NCBI GenBank assembly: GCA_031551135.1
Contig: JAVBOA010000025.1
Location: 1-64,000 of the forward strand
Source: JAITVM01 sp031551135
GTDB taxonomy: Bacteria > Bacillota > Clostridia > Lachnospirales > JAITVM01
Reading direction: 5' to 3'
DNA: 64,000 nucleotides
Below, one piece after another: positions 18,269 to 26,596 of this stretch. A program made the position numbers and the translations under genes. Each line of letters starts with the position of its first letter. Position 1 is the stretch's first letter. The notes under the pieces are model-generated. The model did not search any database. It was not told the DNA's origin and saw only the letters and a program-made list of their open reading frames with translations.

Positions 18269-19150
18269 TTGTTTTTGGCAGAAATATCGAATATAGCGGA
18301 CGCGATTCAGCCGGGCGTTCAAGAAGCGGCAGAAAGAACAAAAGAGGCAACGACGGTTTTTTCTGATTTTTTCAATAGATTTTTGGGTTATATACCGACA
18401 ATTTGCATTGCGGTAATTGTAATGATTATCGGAATCTTAATTTCTAAAATATGTTTGAAAATAATGATGCATGGGCTTAACCGCTCTAAAATAGATAAAA
18501 CAGTAAATTCATTTTTGCGCTCAGCCGTCAAGGTTGTGCTTTATTTAATAACTTTGACTATGGTTCTCACAATATTGGGTGTGGAAACAAGTTCGATTGT
18601 AACCGTTATCGGCACGGCCGGAATTGCGATTGGGCTTGCGCTTCAAAGCTCTTTATCAAATCTAGCCGGAGGCATAATAATTTTAATCACGCATCCGTTT
18701 AAAGTCGGCGATTATATTGAGACAAGCTCGGCGGCGGGAACTGTAGAAGCAATCAGCATTTTATATACGCATTTATTATCGCCGGACAACAAATCTATTT
18801 TTATTCCGAACGGAACTCTTTCAAACAATACTATGATTAATCACAGCAAAAACAGCCTGCGGCGGGCTGATATGGTTTTTTCGATTTCTTATGAAAACGA
18901 TTTAAAAATTGCGATTAATTGTATAGAAAATGTTTTGGAGAAAAACGAATTGGTTCTGCAAGACCCTGCGCCGGTAGTCAGAGTTTTGGCATATTCGGCA
19001 AGCTCGATAGATATCGCAACGCGCCCTTGGTGCAAGCGGGAAGATTTGATGGAAGTAAAATTCAGCGTAACCGACGCTGTAAAAGTTGAATTTGACAAAA
19101 ACGGGATTTCGATTCCGTATAATCAATTGGAAGTTCATCTCAATAAATAA
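18269..19150 (+). CDS. mscS: Small-conductance mechanosensitive channel, MscS family
   Basis: A 293-residue membrane channel with three N-terminal helices, the pore helix region GTAGIAIGLALQSSLSNLAGG, and the beta-domain signature PFKVGDYIE (near residue 147) with VEAISILYTHLLSPDNKSIFIPNGTLSNN. It opens under membrane tension to release solutes. The TTG start at 18269 follows AAAGGAGTG. It lies 18 bases behind the pseudo-ABC gene and may share its transcript. The TAA stop's last base is the first base of palindromic repeat copy C. Confidence 0.93.
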   Translation: MFLAEISNIADAIQPGVQEAAERTKEATTVFSDFFNRFLGYIPTICIAVIVMIIGILISKICLKIMMHGLNRSKIDKTVNSFLRSAVKVVLYLITLTMVLTILGVETSSIVTVIGTAGIAIGLALQSSLSNLAGGIIILITHPFKVGDYIETSSAAGTVEAISILYTHLLSPDNKSIFIPNGTLSNNTMINHSKNSLRRADMVFSISYENDLKIAINCIENVLEKNELVLQDPAPVVRVLAYSASSIDIATRPWCKREDLMEVKFSVTDAVKVEFDKNGISIPYNQLEVHLNK

Positions 19151-19262
19151 TACTATTTTCATTTTGATAAGTAGAAAAAAATTTTTCACAGCGGAGCGTT
19201 TCACGCATGCTTCAAGCGTGAAATGAAATATTTTTTTCTATTCTTAATAATGAAAATAGTAT
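19150..19262 (+). repeat. Palindromic interspersed repeat, full copy C
   Basis: Nearly identical to copy A, with the same central hairpin arms TTTCACGC/GCGTGAAA. It abuts the mscS stop codon exactly. Confidence 0.92.
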
Positions 19263-19265
19263 AAA

Positions 19266-19302
19266 ATAAATCCGCATAATCAAACGATTAAGCGGATTTT
19301 TT
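19266..19302 (+). terminator. Rho-independent terminator of the regulator/mscS operon
   Basis: Stem AATCCGC plus AATC pairs with GATT plus GCGGATT around a CAAAC-type loop, followed by TTTTT. Repeat copy C lies between the mscS stop and this hairpin, as if it inserted between a gene and its terminator. Confidence 0.8.
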
Positions 19303-19330
19303 AATGTGCGACGTGCGTGGATTACAACTA

Positions 19331-19443
19331 ATACTAATTCCCATTTAGTCAGTAGAAAAAAATTTTCACAGCGAAGCGTTCCGCGCAACGCTTCAAGCGC
19401 GGAATGAAATATTTTTTTCTATTCTTTAAAAGGGAAATAGTAT
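19331..19443 (+). repeat. Palindromic interspersed repeat, full copy D
   Basis: ATTCCC subtype with central arms TTCCGCGC/GCGCGGAA. It is followed one base later by copy E in the same orientation, a direct tandem pair. Confidence 0.92.
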
Positions 19444-19444
19444 A

Positions 19445-19557
19445 ATACTATTTTCATTTAGATGAGTAGAAAAAAATTTTTCACAGTGGAGCGTTCCGTG
19501 CAACGCTTCAAGCGTGGAATGAAATATTTTTTCTATTCTTTAAGAGAGAAATAGTAT
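19445..19557 (+). repeat. Palindromic interspersed repeat, full copy E
   Basis: Central arms are TTCCGTGC and GCGTGGAA, which pair through two G-U wobbles. It is the third copy within about 400 bases between the mscS terminator and the tetR promoter. Confidence 0.9.
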
Positions 19558-19583
19558 AAATTTCCGTGCGCTCCCCATTTCTA

Positions 19584-19612
19584 TTGACATCGGTTCAAAA
19601 ATTCGTTATTAT
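19584..19612 (+). promoter_or_regulatory. Sigma-A promoter of the tetR-ABC operon
   Basis: TTGACA and TATTAT are separated by exactly 17 bases, 50 bases upstream of the TetR gene. This is the best -35 consensus match in this part of the window. Confidence 0.75.
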
Positions 19613-19614
19613 TA

Positions 19615-19643
19615 ATATGACTATAAAAAAATATTAGTCATAT
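19615..19643 (+). promoter_or_regulatory. Probable TetR operator (9-bp inverted repeat)
   Basis: ATATGACTA and TAGTCATAT form a perfect inverted repeat with 11 bases between the arms, starting just after the -10 box, where an autorepressor would block initiation. Assignment to the adjacent TetR protein is inferred. Confidence 0.6.
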
Positions 19644-19661
19644 AGTTTGGAGATGTAGCTT

Positions 19662-20258
19662 ATGCCAAAATTCAGTGAAAATGAAAAAAAAATAATTCGT
19701 GAAAAGCTCTTTACAGAGGGAGAACGACTTTTTACATTACATGGGATAAAAAAAGTAACTGTTGATGATTTGGTGAATGCGGCTGGGATTGCAAAAGGCT
19801 CTTTTTATGCTTTCTATACTAATAAAGAACATTTATACATGGATATTTCGGAAAGCTTGCAGAAACAGGTCTGGAATGATATGGATGATTTTTTAGAAAA
19901 AAACCGTAACCTTAATACTAAAGAAATCACAAAGCGAGTGCTTATGTACTCATTTAGCCAGTTGTATAAATATCCCATGCTCCTGCAGAATACCGGCGAA
20001 ACGACAGATTACCTTTTTCGCAAGTTGCCCAAAGAAGTTATTGAAGCACATACTCGAGAAGATGGAAATGAGCTGTTGAGATTACAAAAGTACGGTGTTC
20101 GTTTCAGATATGGAATTGAGGTAACTGCAAAAGTATTGCAGGCTTTGGCCTTATCTTTCTTTCAGCTTGAAAGTGAAAAAAATGACAGCAACCATAAGGT
20201 TTTTGAAATAATGGTGAATGGAATAGTTAATGAGATAGTTGGTGATGAAAATGATTAA
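19662..20258 (+). CDS. TetR/AcrR family transcriptional regulator
   Basis: A 198-residue repressor. The N-terminal helix-turn-helix reads EGERLFTLHGIKKVTVDDLV, then NAAGIAKGSFYAFYTNKEHL (residues about 15-56), typical of TetR; the helical C-terminal ligand domain is not family-specific. It begins with ATG behind TTGGAGATG and overlaps the ABC ATPase gene. A 9-bp inverted repeat just downstream of its promoter suggests autoregulation. It probably controls the exporter genes that follow. Codon use here is visibly less A/T-extreme than in neighbouring genes. Confidence 0.9.
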   Translation: MPKFSENEKKIIREKLFTEGERLFTLHGIKKVTVDDLVNAAGIAKGSFYAFYTNKEHLYMDISESLQKQVWNDMDDFLEKNRNLNTKEITKRVLMYSFSQLYKYPMLLQNTGETTDYLFRKLPKEVIEAHTREDGNELLRLQKYGVRFRYGIEVTAKVLQALALSFFQLESEKNDSNHKVFEIMVNGIVNEIVGDEND

Positions 20259-21105
20259 CGTACAGGATATATACCTAAAATATCCTGCATCAAAGAGAGA
20301 CACAATTCGCGGAATCAGTTTTGCTGTATCGGCAGGAGAGATATTTGGATTTCTTGGCCCGTCTGGTGCGGGAAAAAGCACATTGCAAAAAATACTGACA
20401 GGAGTGTTACGCGATTATCGCGGTTCTGTCCGTGTTTTCGGAAATGAGATTAAAAACAGAACACATGATTATTATGAAAAAATCGGTGTAGATTTTGAGT
20501 TTCCAAATTTCTACGGAAAATTCACAGCAATCGAAAACCTCAACTATTTCGCATCTCTATATTCAACCAAACAGATTGACCCAATCACATTACTAAAAAA
20601 AGTCGGACTTGAAAATGACGCAAATAAAAAAGTGTCGGACTATTCTAAGGGGATGAAAATGCGGCTTGGTTTTATCCGTTGCATGATGCATAATCCACAG
20701 CTATTGTTTTTGGATGAACCAACAAGCGGACTTGATCCGGCTAATGCAAGGACATTGAAAGACATGGTTTTGGAACAAAAAAGCATGGGAAAGACCGTTA
20801 TTTTGACTACACATAATATGAATGATGCCGAAGAACTTTGCGACCGTGTGGCATTTATCGTTGATGGGAAAATCAAGGCTATTGATAAACCATATGCGCT
20901 TAGAAAAAGCGGTGAAAATACTAAAGTATTTTTTACTTATGCTAAGAACGGACAAATAATTGAATCTTCTTGCCTGCTTTCAGAGCTTGGGAAGGTTGAG
21001 GAATTTCAATTAGCACTGAATACAGGAGTTCTTAAATCTGTCCATTCAAAAGAACAGACGCTAGAAGATGTTTTTATCTCACTAACAGGTAGGTGTTTGC
21101 AATGA
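20251..21105 (+). CDS. ABC-2 type transporter ATP-binding protein
   Basis: A 284-residue ATPase with Walker A GPSGAGKS, signature YSKGMKMRLG in place of LSGGQ, Walker B LLFLDEPTSGLDP and switch histidine TTHNM. It drives export through the two membrane proteins encoded next. The start is placed at ATG 20251, which overlaps the TetR stop by 8 bases and has GGTGA upstream; earlier in-frame starts at 20239 and 20245 are possible. Its C-terminal accessory region is short. The substrate is unknown; the TetR pairing points to a drug, peptide or lipid. Confidence 0.92.
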   Translation: MINVQDIYLKYPASKRDTIRGISFAVSAGEIFGFLGPSGAGKSTLQKILTGVLRDYRGSVRVFGNEIKNRTHDYYEKIGVDFEFPNFYGKFTAIENLNYFASLYSTKQIDPITLLKKVGLENDANKKVSDYSKGMKMRLGFIRCMMHNPQLLFLDEPTSGLDPANARTLKDMVLEQKSMGKTVILTTHNMNDAEELCDRVAFIVDGKIKAIDKPYALRKSGENTKVFFTYAKNGQIIESSCLLSELGKVEEFQLALNTGVLKSVHSKEQTLEDVFISLTGRCLQ

Positions 21106-21803
21106 GGTTTCTGTCAACGCTTACTAATGATATTAGATATCAAGTGAAATATGGCTTTTATTTTTTGTATACATTTATCAGTGCAATCTATATTGGTATT
21201 TTGATGCTTTGCCCTTCTGATATTCGTCCAAAAGTGGCTTCCATTATTATTCTTACAGACCCTGCAATGCTGGGAATGTTTTTCATCGGCGGAATTTGGC
21301 TTTTAGAAAAGGGAGAAGGAGTGCACGGTTTTTTCAATATATCTCCGCTTAAGCATTTGGAATACATCATATCAAAAGTTGTATCTTTATCCATAGTTTC
21401 TACACTGGCGGCAACGGCAATAGCCATGGTTGGTCTTGGTAGAAACATTAATGTGGCAGGGCTGATGTTATATGTTTTTTTTGGCTCGATGACATTTACT
21501 GCTTTGGGACTCTTGTTAGGCTCTTACGCTCGATCAGTTAATCAATATATATTGATTGCATCGGTACCAGCAAGTATATTGACAGTACCCGGAATAATGG
21601 CTGCATTTGGAATTTCCAATCCGTTATTAAATATCTTGCCCGGAACAGTCTTATGGTACGGTATATGGCAGAACTTAGGTATATCCAAAAATGTAGGGGT
21701 ATTGAACTTTATTCTTTTGCTACTCTGGCTTGGCCTTGCTCTGTGCTTAACAAATATGAGGATACCGGTCGCACTGAGACATGAGGGAGGTGCTAAAATA
21801 TGA
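21102..21803 (+). CDS. ABC-2 type transporter permease, subunit 1
   Basis: A 233-residue protein with six predicted membrane helices, forming part of the exporter channel. The ATG at 21102 overlaps the ATPase stop (ATGA) and follows AGGTAGGTG. It resembles fluoroquinolone/lantibiotic-type ABC-2 permeases such as those annotated in Clostridia next to TetR genes. The segment FFIGGIWLLEKGEGVHGFFNISPLKHLEYIISK is the conserved ABC-2 cytoplasmic coupling region between helices 2 and 3. No substrate clue is visible. Confidence 0.85.
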   Translation: MRFLSTLTNDIRYQVKYGFYFLYTFISAIYIGILMLCPSDIRPKVASIIILTDPAMLGMFFIGGIWLLEKGEGVHGFFNISPLKHLEYIISKVVSLSIVSTLAATAIAMVGLGRNINVAGLMLYVFFGSMTFTALGLLLGSYARSVNQYILIASVPASILTVPGIMAAFGISNPLLNILPGTVLWYGIWQNLGISKNVGVLNFILLLLWLGLALCLTNMRIPVALRHEGGAKI

Positions 21804-22510
21804 CAAAAACATGGAAACTTTTTAAAATTGGCTTTAAGCAGATTACAAAAGACGGTATGTTGCTTGTGCTTCTGCCTGCACCAATACTAGTTGGATTACT
21901 TTTCAGATTCGTTATTCCTTTAGTCAACGGCGTCGTCGAGGATAAATATGCGTTCTCATTCTTACCTTGGTACGGACTTGTGGATGGAATGTTGGTTTGC
22001 CTCACGCCAATGTTTGCGGCAATGATTTCTTCATTTCTTCTTCTTGAGGAACGAGATGAGGGTATTAGTTCATTTTATCAGATTACACCGACTGGCGGTA
22101 CATCCTATTTGGTGGCGCGCATAGGTTTTCCAATGATATGGGCTTTTATTATGACGACAGTATCATTGGCAATATTCAAGATTTCTGATATTTCCATGCT
22201 TAGCATACTGACAAGTTCTGCCCTCAGCGCCTTAATGGGAACAGCACTCGCAATGATGGTTGTAGCAATGGCTGGAAACCGTGTGGAGGGGCTGGCCTTT
22301 TCAAAACTTATGGGTGTGAGCTTTCTTGGCTTACCTATTGTGTGGTTTGTACCTGTGCCATATCAATACTTCGCATCATTTCTACCATCATTTTGGATTG
22401 GAAAGATTATTTTTACAGGCGTCGATGGATTCAATTGTATGGCAGGTCTAATATCTTGTTTAGTATGGTGTTTCATTTTTATCAAGAGGTTTCTTAATCG
22501 AATTTCATAG
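21800..22510 (+). CDS. ABC-2 type transporter permease, subunit 2
   Basis: A 236-residue membrane protein with about six helices, sharing the coupling-region pattern (LLLEERDEGISSFYQITPTG) with the preceding permease, so the two probably form a heterodimeric channel. The ATG at 21800 overlaps the previous stop by 4 bases and follows GGGAGGTG. It is the last gene of the tetR operon. Like its neighbours it uses more G/C-ending codons than the flanking operons, which suggests relatively recent acquisition. Confidence 0.85.
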   Translation: MTKTWKLFKIGFKQITKDGMLLVLLPAPILVGLLFRFVIPLVNGVVEDKYAFSFLPWYGLVDGMLVCLTPMFAAMISSFLLLEERDEGISSFYQITPTGGTSYLVARIGFPMIWAFIMTTVSLAIFKISDISMLSILTSSALSALMGTALAMMVVAMAGNRVEGLAFSKLMGVSFLGLPIVWFVPVPYQYFASFLPSFWIGKIIFTGVDGFNCMAGLISCLVWCFIFIKRFLNRIS

Positions 22511-22560
22511 ATTGATAGATTTAAAGCACAGCATCATTTTCAAAAACAATCAAATACAAG

Positions 22561-22597
22561 AAAAGGGCTATGGAGGATATCCAAAAGCCCTATCTTG
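22561..22597. terminator. Probable terminator between the exporter and xdh operons
   Basis: AGGGCT pairs with AGCCCT, with an inner TGGA/TCCA. The A-run on the left and TATCTTG on the right give a weak bidirectional terminator between convergent operons. Confidence 0.5.
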
Positions 22598-22646
22598 TCA
22601 AGAAGATTAACAAACGGTTAGCTTCCTGCCCGATTCAAAGAATTAT

Positions 22647-23117
22647 TTATGCCCTTTTTTCTACAGTCATATTAACAGCGTCGATTATTTTTTGGTAACC
22701 GGTACATCTGCAGAGATTTCCGGAAAGCCCACGGCGGATTTCGGATTCACTAGGGTTAGGGTTTTTGTCGAGCAGATTGGTGGTGCTCAAAACAAGTCCC
22801 GGAGTACAGAAACCGCATTGTACAGCGCCGGCTTCGATAAAGGATTCCTGAACGTCTGAAAGTTCGCCGTTTTCTCTGCGGATTCCCTCGATAGAAGTAA
22901 TATTTTTGCCGTCTGCCCAAACCGCAAGATAAATACAGGAATCAACGGTTTCGCCGTCAATGATAACTGTGCAAGCGCCGCATTCTCCAACGCCGCAGCC
23001 TTCTTTAGAGCCTGTATATCCAAGATTTTCTCTCAAAACTTCCAGCAGAGACAATCTAACATCAACTGATAATTCATGCTCACGGCCGTTTAATGTGAAT
23101 TTTATTGTTTTAAACAT
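22647..23117 (-). CDS. xdhC: Molybdenum hydroxylase 2Fe-2S subunit (XdhC type)
   Basis: A 156-residue iron-sulfur subunit of the xanthine dehydrogenase family, passing electrons from the molybdenum site to FAD. The N-terminal plant-type cluster has CGVGECGACTV plus a later Cys (SCIYLA); the C-terminal cluster has QCGFCTPG and LCRCTGYQKI. All eight ligand cysteines are present. It is the last gene of a three-gene operon and its start shares a base with the FAD-subunit stop. The substrate may be a purine or another N-heterocycle and cannot be decided here. Confidence 0.93.
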   Translation of the reverse strand: MFKTIKFTLNGREHELSVDVRLSLLEVLRENLGYTGSKEGCGVGECGACTVIIDGETVDSCIYLAVWADGKNITSIEGIRRENGELSDVQESFIEAGAVQCGFCTPGLVLSTTNLLDKNPNPSESEIRRGLSGNLCRCTGYQKIIDAVNMTVEKRA

Positions 23118-23992
23118 TAGTTTTGACCTCCATTCAGAATTTGAGCGATAGCGCGTTTAGGCAATTCTTTTATCAAATGCTCACGATACGCTTTCGAAGC
23201 ACGGTAAGAATCTCTGGCTTTTGAAGAAAGCACGCATTTTTCGCCGATTTCGTTTATATTCTCGTCGGTTAATTCTTTTCCGATTGCGAATTCTTCCGCA
23301 AAAGCCGCACGAATCGGAGTCGGAGCGGCCACGCCGAACGAAATCCGGATATCCTTAACGAAATTATTTTCAGCATTTAAAAGCACTGAGCATCCCAAAT
23401 TCGCTATATCCATCGCATTACGCTGGGCAAATTTAATATAAGTACCTTTAATATTTTCGTAATTCTCTTTTTTTATTAAAATATATTGAAGAATCTCGCC
23501 TTTGTTTAAATCAACTTTACCCGGGCCGATATAGAATTTATTTATATCAAGCTCACGGATTCCGCCTTCGCTGAGGATTCCCAAAACAGCATTATACGAA
23601 AGCAAAGTCGTTGCGCTGTCTGCGGAAATCGCGCCGTTGCAGAGGTTTCCGCCGATTGTTCCGGTGTTGCGGACTTGCGGGCCGCCGACTGTACCGACAG
23701 CGACCGAAAGCGGATTGATATATTTTTTAACTAATTCGTTATTTTCAACCGTTGTAAAAGTATTTGCTGCGCCGATATAAATATCGCCGTTTTCCAGCAT
23801 TTTTATTTCTTTCAGTTCTTTAATCCGAGTTATTCCGATAAGATTTATATCAATATAATTTTTTTTGCGTTCTCTTGATTTTATTAAAACATCTGTGCCG
23901 CCGGCAATCAGCATAGGATTTTCGACTGTGTTTAATAAATTCAAGGCTTCGGATAAATCGCTTGCTTCGTAATATCCTTTTATATCAAACAT
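23117..23992 (-). CDS. xdhB: Molybdenum hydroxylase FAD subunit (XdhB type)
   Basis: A 291-residue FAD-binding subunit. The flavin loops MLIAGGTDVLIKSRER (residues about 27-42) and TIGGNLCNGAISADS (near residue 112) are family signatures. The C-terminal CO-dehydrogenase flavoprotein domain follows (RISFGVAAPTPIRA). It begins with ATG behind AGGAGG, 10 bases after the molybdenum subunit. It transfers electrons from the iron-sulfur subunit to NAD or another acceptor. Confidence 0.93.
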   Translation of the reverse strand: MFDIKGYYEASDLSEALNLLNTVENPMLIAGGTDVLIKSRERKKNYIDINLIGITRIKELKEIKMLENGDIYIGAANTFTTVENNELVKKYINPLSVAVGTVGGPQVRNTGTIGGNLCNGAISADSATTLLSYNAVLGILSEGGIRELDINKFYIGPGKVDLNKGEILQYILIKKENYENIKGTYIKFAQRNAMDIANLGCSVLLNAENNFVKDIRISFGVAAPTPIRAAFAEEFAIGKELTDENINEIGEKCVLSSKARDSYRASKAYREHLIKELPKRAIAQILNGGQN

Positions 23993-24002
23993 AATATTCC
24001 TC

Positions 24003-26282
24003 CTATATAATTCCGTTTTCTTTAAGCGAATTGAAAACTTTTTCCGGCGCGATCGGCAGATGGTTAAAATTAATATCTGTAGCGTCTAAAATAGCATTTC
24101 GGATAGCCGGAGCAGGGCTGCAAGCAGGCGGCTCGCCAAGCGATTTGCTGCCGAAAGGTCCAAGCGGGTCATCCGATTCCACAAAGAAATTATCGAGCTT
24201 CGGAACATCCATAAATGTAGGGAATTTATAATCCAATAAATTATTATTAAGCGGTTCGCCATTCGGATAATATTTCAATTCTTCGGAAAGCGCATAACCG
24301 ATACCCATGAACATTCCGCCGTCCACTTGACCGGAGGCCAATAACGGATTGATTATTTTTCCGGAATCATGCACATTTAATAAATCCAGAATTTTTGTCT
24401 TTCCGGTTTTAATATCAACTTCAACATACGCAAAAGTAACACCCATTGGGTAGGAATTTCGATGAACATTAATTGAAGTTTCTGCGGTGATGGTTTCTGC
24501 ACTTTCGGTATTATAAAATGTTTTTAACGCCAATTCCACAAGCGAAGTAACTTTTTGCTGATTATGCTTGTACACAACATCTTCTCCGGCTATATCCAAA
24601 TAATCCGCATCTAAATCATGGAAAGTTTTAACGGCCCGCAGAATTTTCGCACGCAATTGCTCGGCGGCTTTTTTTACGGCAAGACCGGTAACATAAGTTT
24701 GGCGTGAAGCGTAAGCTCCTGTATCAAAAGGTGCGGTATCGGTATCGGTCATATAATCCATGATTACATAATCGTAAGGAACACCGACAGCTTCTGCAAT
24801 TATTTGCGCAAATACAGTGTCTGCGCCTTGTCCGATTTCGGTTGCGCCAAGCATACATTTTATGCGTCCGTCCTGATTAAACGAAAGCCTGCAACCGGCG
24901 ATTTCAAATGATTTCGGGAAAGTTCCGCTTCCGTATGAGAAACAGGCAAGCCCAATTCCTCTGCGTTTGTCGCCGTCTTTGAAAGATTTCGATTCTTCGG
25001 ATTTTTTATCCCATTCAAATCTTTCTTTGCCCAATTCGACGCATTCTTTGAGTTTATTCGTAAATTGATAAACAGTATTTAATTTATTAAAAGAGCCTTC
25101 TTTTTGGAAATTTTCCAATCTGAATTTTATCGGGTCTTTATTTGTTTTTTTGCAGATAGTGTCAATAAATGACTCTATTGCAAAAGTTACTTGCGGTATT
25201 CCATAACCGCGCATTGCACCGGCTACTGCCGAATTTGTATAAACAGTTTTTGCGCCGTATCTGAAATGCGGAAAATCGTACATTGCATGTATAAATGCAC
25301 CGCCTTTTACGCCGATAGCGTGACCGTGGGAGGCGTAAGCTCCGTTATTGGAAAGCGCGTGGATTTCAAGCGCATGGATTTTTCCATCCTTCAAACCGGC
25401 TTTCATTTTATAAGAAATAGCGTGACGGGTACGCGTATAAGCGATACTTTCCTCACGGGTTAATTGCATCATTACCGGCCTGCCGCCGCAAGCCATGCTC
25501 ATTGCCACAACAATCGGCTCGATTGTTACGTCTTGCTTATTTCCGAAACCGCCGCCGATAAACGGTTTTTTCACACGGAATTTTGTTAGCGGCATTTGGA
25601 AAGCCTGTCCCAAAATACGTCTTGCAATATGCGGAATTTGAGTAGAAGAGACGATTGTATATCTGTCGTCCGCTTCTCTATACGCATAAGCTACTTGAGA
25701 TTCAAGATGGCAATGCTGGACAATCTGCGTACTATACGTATCTTCAAAAATCTCATCCGATTCGGCAAAACCTTGCTCAATATCGCCGAGATTCGCTTCA
25801 GTATTTGCAATAATATTTTTTGAAGCTTCGTGAATTTCTATCGCTCCTTCGGCAAGAGCTTCTTCCGGTGTCATATAAACAGGGTATTCTTCGTACTCTA
25901 CTTGAATTTTTTCCAAGGCGGCCTGCGCCTGCAATTCGCTTTCGGCTACAACAGCGGCGATATCCTCACCGTATTGGCGCACACGTCTGGATAAAATATT
26001 TCTGTCTTCAATATCTCTTGTTTTTGGATTCAAATTATATGGATGTCCGGCTGTTGAAAATTTTGCCTGCGGCAAATCGTCAGGTAAAATTATTTTTATA
26101 ACACCGGGCATTTTTAATGCTTCTTCGATATGATAAGCTTTCACATAACCGTGGGTTATTGTGGAGCGCAAAATTTTTCCGTAAAGCATATTTCTAACCG
26201 GGAAGTCGGCGGCATACATGGCTTCGCCTGTTACTTTTGACTTAGCGTCCCAACGAATATGGCTTTTGCCAATTACTTTCAT
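24003..26282 (-). CDS. xdhA: Molybdenum hydroxylase catalytic subunit (XdhA type)
   Basis: A 759-residue molybdopterin-binding subunit, first gene of the operon. Landmarks are the N-terminal GEAMYAADFP substrate-domain start, the molybdopterin loop GGGFGNKQD, the catalytic-region motif AGAMRGYGIPQ, GATEIGQGADTV, and the C-terminal GSKSLGEPPACSPAPAIRNA, which carries the catalytic glutamate. The length and split-subunit layout match bacterial xanthine dehydrogenases of Clostridia, some of which use selenium; no selenium-specific gene is in view. It starts behind AGGAGG. A leader of about 175 bases precedes it. Confidence 0.93.
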   Translation of the reverse strand: MKVIGKSHIRWDAKSKVTGEAMYAADFPVRNMLYGKILRSTITHGYVKAYHIEEALKMPGVIKIILPDDLPQAKFSTAGHPYNLNPKTRDIEDRNILSRRVRQYGEDIAAVVAESELQAQAALEKIQVEYEEYPVYMTPEEALAEGAIEIHEASKNIIANTEANLGDIEQGFAESDEIFEDTYSTQIVQHCHLESQVAYAYREADDRYTIVSSTQIPHIARRILGQAFQMPLTKFRVKKPFIGGGFGNKQDVTIEPIVVAMSMACGGRPVMMQLTREESIAYTRTRHAISYKMKAGLKDGKIHALEIHALSNNGAYASHGHAIGVKGGAFIHAMYDFPHFRYGAKTVYTNSAVAGAMRGYGIPQVTFAIESFIDTICKKTNKDPIKFRLENFQKEGSFNKLNTVYQFTNKLKECVELGKERFEWDKKSEESKSFKDGDKRRGIGLACFSYGSGTFPKSFEIAGCRLSFNQDGRIKCMLGATEIGQGADTVFAQIIAEAVGVPYDYVIMDYMTDTDTAPFDTGAYASRQTYVTGLAVKKAAEQLRAKILRAVKTFHDLDADYLDIAGEDVVYKHNQQKVTSLVELALKTFYNTESAETITAETSINVHRNSYPMGVTFAYVEVDIKTGKTKILDLLNVHDSGKIINPLLASGQVDGGMFMGIGYALSEELKYYPNGEPLNNNLLDYKFPTFMDVPKLDNFFVESDDPLGPFGSKSLGEPPACSPAPAIRNAILDATDINFNHLPIAPEKVFNSLKENGII

Positions 26283-26465
26283 TTATTTTCCTCCTAACAT
26301 TTCTTCTGATAACGCAAATCTGGATTTAATAAATTTGGCGGAGAACGATATTTGATTAAAGAACACTCCGCTTATTAGTTTTTAAAAGTTTGAGCTGAAA
26401 TTATATTCTCCACATACCGTTTAAGTATGCTGCCTATGGAAAATGTAATAAAATTGTCTCAAGAA
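26283..26465 (-). promoter_or_regulatory. Long structured leader of the xdh operon
   Basis: A -10-like TATAAT lies near 26470, leaving about 175 untranslated bases. Near the 5' end (about 26410-26455) the minus strand forms a bulged hairpin: TTTTCCA pairs with TGGAGAA, CATAC with GTATG, and seven bases (TAGGCAG) are unpaired on one side only. Further down, GCGGAG/CTCCGC forms a second stem (about 26336-26371). It does not match the purine or molybdenum-cofactor riboswitches as I know them. It could be a regulatory RNA or simply an untranslated region. Confidence 0.4.
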
Positions 26466-26550
26466 ACATTATATATCATATAAATAAATTAATAAATGCA
26501 AAATAAAAAAATTTATAATTGAGAATTTTTTCACAAATAATTATCCAAAT

Positions 26551-26596
26551 AAAAAACCGTGTATTTGATTATTATCAAAAAACACGGTTTTTATTA
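26551..26596. terminator. Bidirectional terminator after the flavodoxin gene
   Basis: AAAAACCGTGTATTTGA pairs with TCAAAAAACACGGTTTTT around TTATTA, with T-runs on both strands. It overlaps the flavodoxin stop codon and separates that gene from the xdh promoter. Confidence 0.85.

Noticed and set aside
19150..19557. Three closely spaced repeats as a possible CRISPR array
   Set aside because: The units are 113 bp, hairpin-rich and dispersed over the window in both orientations, with no unique spacers of equal length and no cas genes.
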